From: an uncultured Victivallales bacterium
GTDB taxonomy: Bacteria; Verrucomicrobiota; Lentisphaeria; Victivallales; UBA1829
Length of the DNA stretch: 64,000 nt
Assembly: GCA_944390795.1 (NCBI GenBank)
Contig: CALXRI010000005.1
Span: 1 to 64,000, forward strand
Direction of reading: 5' to 3'
A program made the translations under genes and the position numbers. This document shows positions 61,930 to 64,000 of the stretch, piece after piece. Below the pieces are notes generated by a model. It did not search any database. It had not been told where the DNA came from and saw only the letters and a program-made list of their open reading frames with translations. The first letter of the stretch is position 1. Every line of letters begins with the position of its first letter.

Positions 61930-62771
61930 GGTTTCTCCGCTTTCTGCTTCTGGGCAACCGCCTCGGGTGCGCCCGGTTTCTCCGCCGGAAGGAGATCCGC
62001 TTTCACCGTAAAGCGTTCCAGTCTCGACTTCTCCAGATACATGCCGCTGGCAGGCGACCAGCCCGCAAGCGTATCCCCGGCAAAACCCGTGATGACGATG
62101 ACATGATTCGCGTCATCCGCCTTCCAGATCAGCGAGTACTGCACCTGATCCTTTCTCCGGGCAAGGCTTTTGAGATAGGATTCCCAGGCGGAATCGTCGG
62201 CCTCCTCCTGGTTCCGCATATATTTCAGATTGAAATCGGTCCGCAGGACCTCGGCTTCGGAAAACCGCACGCGGTTCCGTTCGGTTCGCGTGAGATAAAG
62301 CATATTGTTCATCACATACATCACGGCGGCGGTGCGGGCGCTTTCATAGGCCTTGTCGACCGGACGGAGGGTTTTGTACACCAGCTTCAGCGGCTGCCAG
62401 AACCGCATCGAACGCTCCCCGGAACCGATGACGACCACGGAGTGACCGAGTCCCGGCGGATTCCAGACGAAACTGGAGGCCATGTAATCGTGATACGGAG
62501 CCTTGATCGGCTTGTCATCCTCCAGATTGCGCGGAAGATGCGCGTATTCCTCGAATTTCATCGGTTCATACGGAAAGATTTCATCCTCCCATATTTCAGG
62601 CGTCGCATACCGGATGAAATTGCGCTGAGGCTCGGTCAGGTCCCTGGTGCGTTCGAGCGCATAGGCGCGCGCTTTTTCCACGGCATGGTCGGTATCGTCG
62701 GTACGGCATGCTCCGCAGACAGCCAGCAGGGCGAACGCAAGCGTCGTCATTGCAATTCTGTGTTTCAGCAT
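61926..62771 (-). CDS. hypothetical lipoprotein
   Basis: A 281-aa protein with a type II signal peptide ending in a lipobox (AVCGAC). The mature part has no family I recognise; it is rich in charged and aromatic residues. Overlaps the yicC-like gene by 4 nt, which suggests shared expression. Confidence 0.72.
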   Translation of the reverse strand: MLKHRIAMTTLAFALLAVCGACRTDDTDHAVEKARAYALERTRDLTEPQRNFIRYATPEIWEDEIFPYEPMKFEEYAHLPRNLEDDKPIKAPYHDYMASSFVWNPPGLGHSVVVIGSGERSMRFWQPLKLVYKTLRPVDKAYESARTAAVMYVMNNMLYLTRTERNRVRFSEAEVLRTDFNLKYMRNQEEADDSAWESYLKSLARRKDQVQYSLIWKADDANHVIVITGFAGDTLAGWSPASGMYLEKSRLERFTVKADLLPAEKPGAPEAVAQKQKAEKP

Positions 62772-62963
62772 ACACTCAGTCCTTTCGCGGCAAAATTAAT
62801 TCATTCCGTTAATATAACCGCAATCGCCGCGGAAACAAACGCCGCTCCGGATGAATCATGAAAAAAAGCGCACCGGAGCTCCCCTGTCTTTGACGGTTTT
62901 CCTCCCCGGTACCGAAAAAAAACACCGTATTTCACGGAAAATCTCTTTGACGCTTATGGAAGA

Positions 62964-63092
62964 ATGAAAACCGCAGCGCAAAAGAGTCCGGAACGGGAAC
63001 AGCGCGGAGGCGGACGCCGCAACGCACGGGGCGGACGGCGGAAACAGGAAAAACGCATCGGACCCGATGCGGAAAAGGAAAGGACGGCCTGA
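62964..63092 (+). CDS. small basic ORF, 42 aa, possible
   Basis: A 42-codon frame rich in Arg, Lys and Gly (QRGGGRRNARGGRRKQ) whose TGA at 63090-63092 is one base from the ATG of the next gene, so the two would be translationally coupled. The site before its ATG (GGAAGA) is weak. The rest of the 322-nt gap 62772-63093 holds no other gene. Confidence 0.4.
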   Translation: MKTAAQKSPEREQRGGGRRNARGGRRKQEKRIGPDAEKERTA

Positions 63093-63093
63093 C

Positions 63094-63441
63094 ATGGCAA
63101 AACAGTTCGGCATCATCACCACAACCACGGGAATCTCGGGGATCGTCGTCAACTCCCTCACCAGAAACCGCACCGCGGAAATCGCCGAGGCGCGCAATGA
63201 AAAGGGACAGGTGACCGATCTCAAGGCCTATTCCACCGGAGAAACCATCAGCGTGACCGGGCTCCTTGACGCGGAAGCGATCACGATTGAGCCAGGCTCC
63301 AAACTCACGCTCGGCGAAAAGGACTACATCATCGAAAGCGTCGACCAGAACGAAACCAACACCGGCTATGCCGAAGTGACCCTCTCGGCACGCACCGCGG
63401 ATTCCGCCGAAATCGATCCCTACGCGGCGGAAACGGTGTAA
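63094..63441 (+). CDS. hypothetical small protein, possibly phage-related
   Basis: A 115-aa acidic, strand-rich protein (MAKQFGIITTTTGISGIVVN..) of no family I recognise; the composition resembles small phage structural proteins. AAAGGA lies upstream in the overlapping 42-aa frame. Followed by a hairpin-rich spacer and another gene on the same strand. Confidence 0.65.
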   Translation: MAKQFGIITTTTGISGIVVNSLTRNRTAEIAEARNEKGQVTDLKAYSTGETISVTGLLDAEAITIEPGSKLTLGEKDYIIESVDQNETNTGYAEVTLSARTADSAEIDPYAAETV

Positions 63442-63591
63442 TGCGGTCCGGCGCCCTTGTTACGGAGAGGAAGATTTCGCGCTGTGCGCGACCGGCGGTT
63501 CGCCGCCGGACCGCGACAAGGGTCAAAGCTCCTTGACCCCGGGAAAAATGCGCCCGCATTTTTCCGTCTTTTCTGTAAGGGAAATACGGAA
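63442..63591 (+). other. hairpin-rich intergenic element
   Basis: A dense set of inverted repeats: GCGGTCCGGCG (63443-63453) with CGCCGGACCGC (63504-63514); CCCTTGT (63454-63460) with ACAAGGG (63516-63522), in crossing order; CCGGCGG-ttcg-CCGCCGG (63492-63509); GGGTCAA-agctcc-TTGACCC (63520-63539). The crossing pairs allow a pseudoknot or alternative folds. No Rfam-type element was recognised. Confidence 0.6.
63542..63565 (+). terminator. terminator-like hairpin
   Basis: GGAAAAATGC-gccc-GCATTTTTCC, a perfect 10-bp stem, followed by GTCTTTTCTG. It ends the hairpin-rich element. Confidence 0.5.
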
Positions 63592-63649
63592 AATGCAAAT
63601 GAAGACATAAACGGAACAGTGAAAATAAACAAACACGGAGGCGTTTCTC

Positions 63650-64000
63650 ATGTTTACGGCAAACCAGCTCAGAACCCTTGCCGCATCGGCGGAATTCCAG
63701 AGGCTTCTTGCGGAAGACCCGCATCTGCGGGAACTGGAAGACTCGCAATATGACAGACGGGATGAGTATCTCGGACTGAGAAACGCCCTCCGTTTTTCCT
63801 TCAGCCTCGGGCCGCTGGAACTCCATCCGCCGACCCCGGCCCTCTGGGCGTATCTCTGGGCGACAGGCAACGCCTATGCTTCAGACTTCGAACATGCGGA
63901 CGATCTGGATACGGACATCGCCGTCTTCCTGCTTTCACGCAAATGGGAGGAACTGCAACGCCCGCCGGCGGAGATTGCCGCCGCGGCTATCGGCTTCTGC
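63650..64000 (+). CDS. hypothetical protein, partial at window end
   Basis: At least 117 codons, running off the right edge. Starts at 63650 with GGAGGCG upstream. The visible part (MFTANQLRTLAASAEFQRLL..) is helical and acidic with a Trp-rich stretch (ALWAYLWATGNAYA) and no recognised family. On the same strand as the preceding 115-aa gene and probably part of the same accessory segment. Confidence 0.7.
   Translation, partial: MFTANQLRTLAASAEFQRLLAEDPHLRELEDSQYDRRDEYLGLRNALRFSFSLGPLELHPPTPALWAYLWATGNAYASDFEHADDLDTDIAVFLLSRKWEELQRPPAEIAAAAIGFC

Noticed and set aside
58801-62106. 1101-codon open frame on the plus strand
   Set aside because: It lies opposite the yggS-like, CysE-M29 and yicC-like genes, which carry clear family motifs. 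Its own translation is Arg/His-rich with no motif, as expected of an antisense frame in high-GC DNA.

Overview
The window looks like chromosomal DNA of a Lentisphaerota (Victivallis-like) gut or anaerobic bacterium. This placement is an inference from three things: a GC content in the high fifties, an [18 protein letters not shown]-type secreted pseudopilin of the kind abundant in that phylum, and the overall gene mix. No 16S or other rRNA gene is present to confirm it. Coding density is high, most genes have recognisable purine-rich ribosome binding sites, and many neighbours overlap by 1-4 nt. Only one RNA gene (tRNA-Arg, anticodon CCT) is visible. There is no CRISPR array, transposase or integrase.

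Layout. 1-243: tandem copies of a 97-bp hairpin repeat. 0.25-10.6 kb: dCMP deaminase, an HExxH membrane protein with a Nif3-family protein, glnS, the cdaA/cdaR c-di-AMP pair, a secreted SGNH hydrolase, an APC-family amino-acid antiporter, and a cytidylate-kinase-like protein fused to a BON domain. 10.8-16.6 kb: an operon for an uncharacterised ABC-2 transporter with one ATPase, two permeases, a zinc-ribbon protein and several exported proteins. 16.6-24.3 kb: hisD-hisC, a Cmk-thioesterase fusion, a nitroreductase, an RlmI-like methyltransferase and a U32 peptidase-family protein. 24.5-34.2 kb: a 59-aa ORF, an IclR regulator with an FAD oxidoreductase, a glyoxalase-II-like hydrolase, inverted copies of the hairpin repeat, a His-rich secreted pair including the pseudopilin, an MFS transporter, a ketopantoate-reductase-like enzyme, and a mutarotase-like/polysaccharide deacetylase pair. 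34.3-40 kb: potABCD and a Na+-dependent (NSS) transporter. 40-45.3 kb: a leftward run of L,D-transpeptidase-like, accA, a GNAT resembling N-acetylglutamate synthase, a GGCT-plus-putative-amidoligase fusion, and murI. 45.4-58.1 kb: thioredoxin-like protein, gltA, queC, a degenerate hybrid histidine kinase overlapping a Ser/Thr kinase, an MBL hydrolase, rpoN, a GT-C-like membrane protein and trpB. 58.3-62.8 kb: tRNA-Arg, a YggS-family protein, a serine acetyltransferase-M29 peptidase fusion, a YicC-family protein and a lipoprotein. 62.9-64 kb: small genes of unknown function around a hairpin-rich spacer, possibly the edge of an accessory or phage-like segment.

The most notable observations are: (i) the GNAT / GGCT-amidoligase / MurI cluster, in which all three products plausibly act on glutamate; (ii) two unusual in-frame enzyme fusions (Cmk-4HBT and CysE-M29); (iii) two probable pseudoenzymes, a histidine kinase with Ile in place of the phospho-accepting His and an L,D-transpeptidase with Phe in place of the catalytic Cys; (iv) the dispersed multi-hairpin repeat, present twice downstream of genes in the same relative orientation; and (v) the His-rich pseudopilin with a long leader and Pro instead of Gly before the cleavage site.
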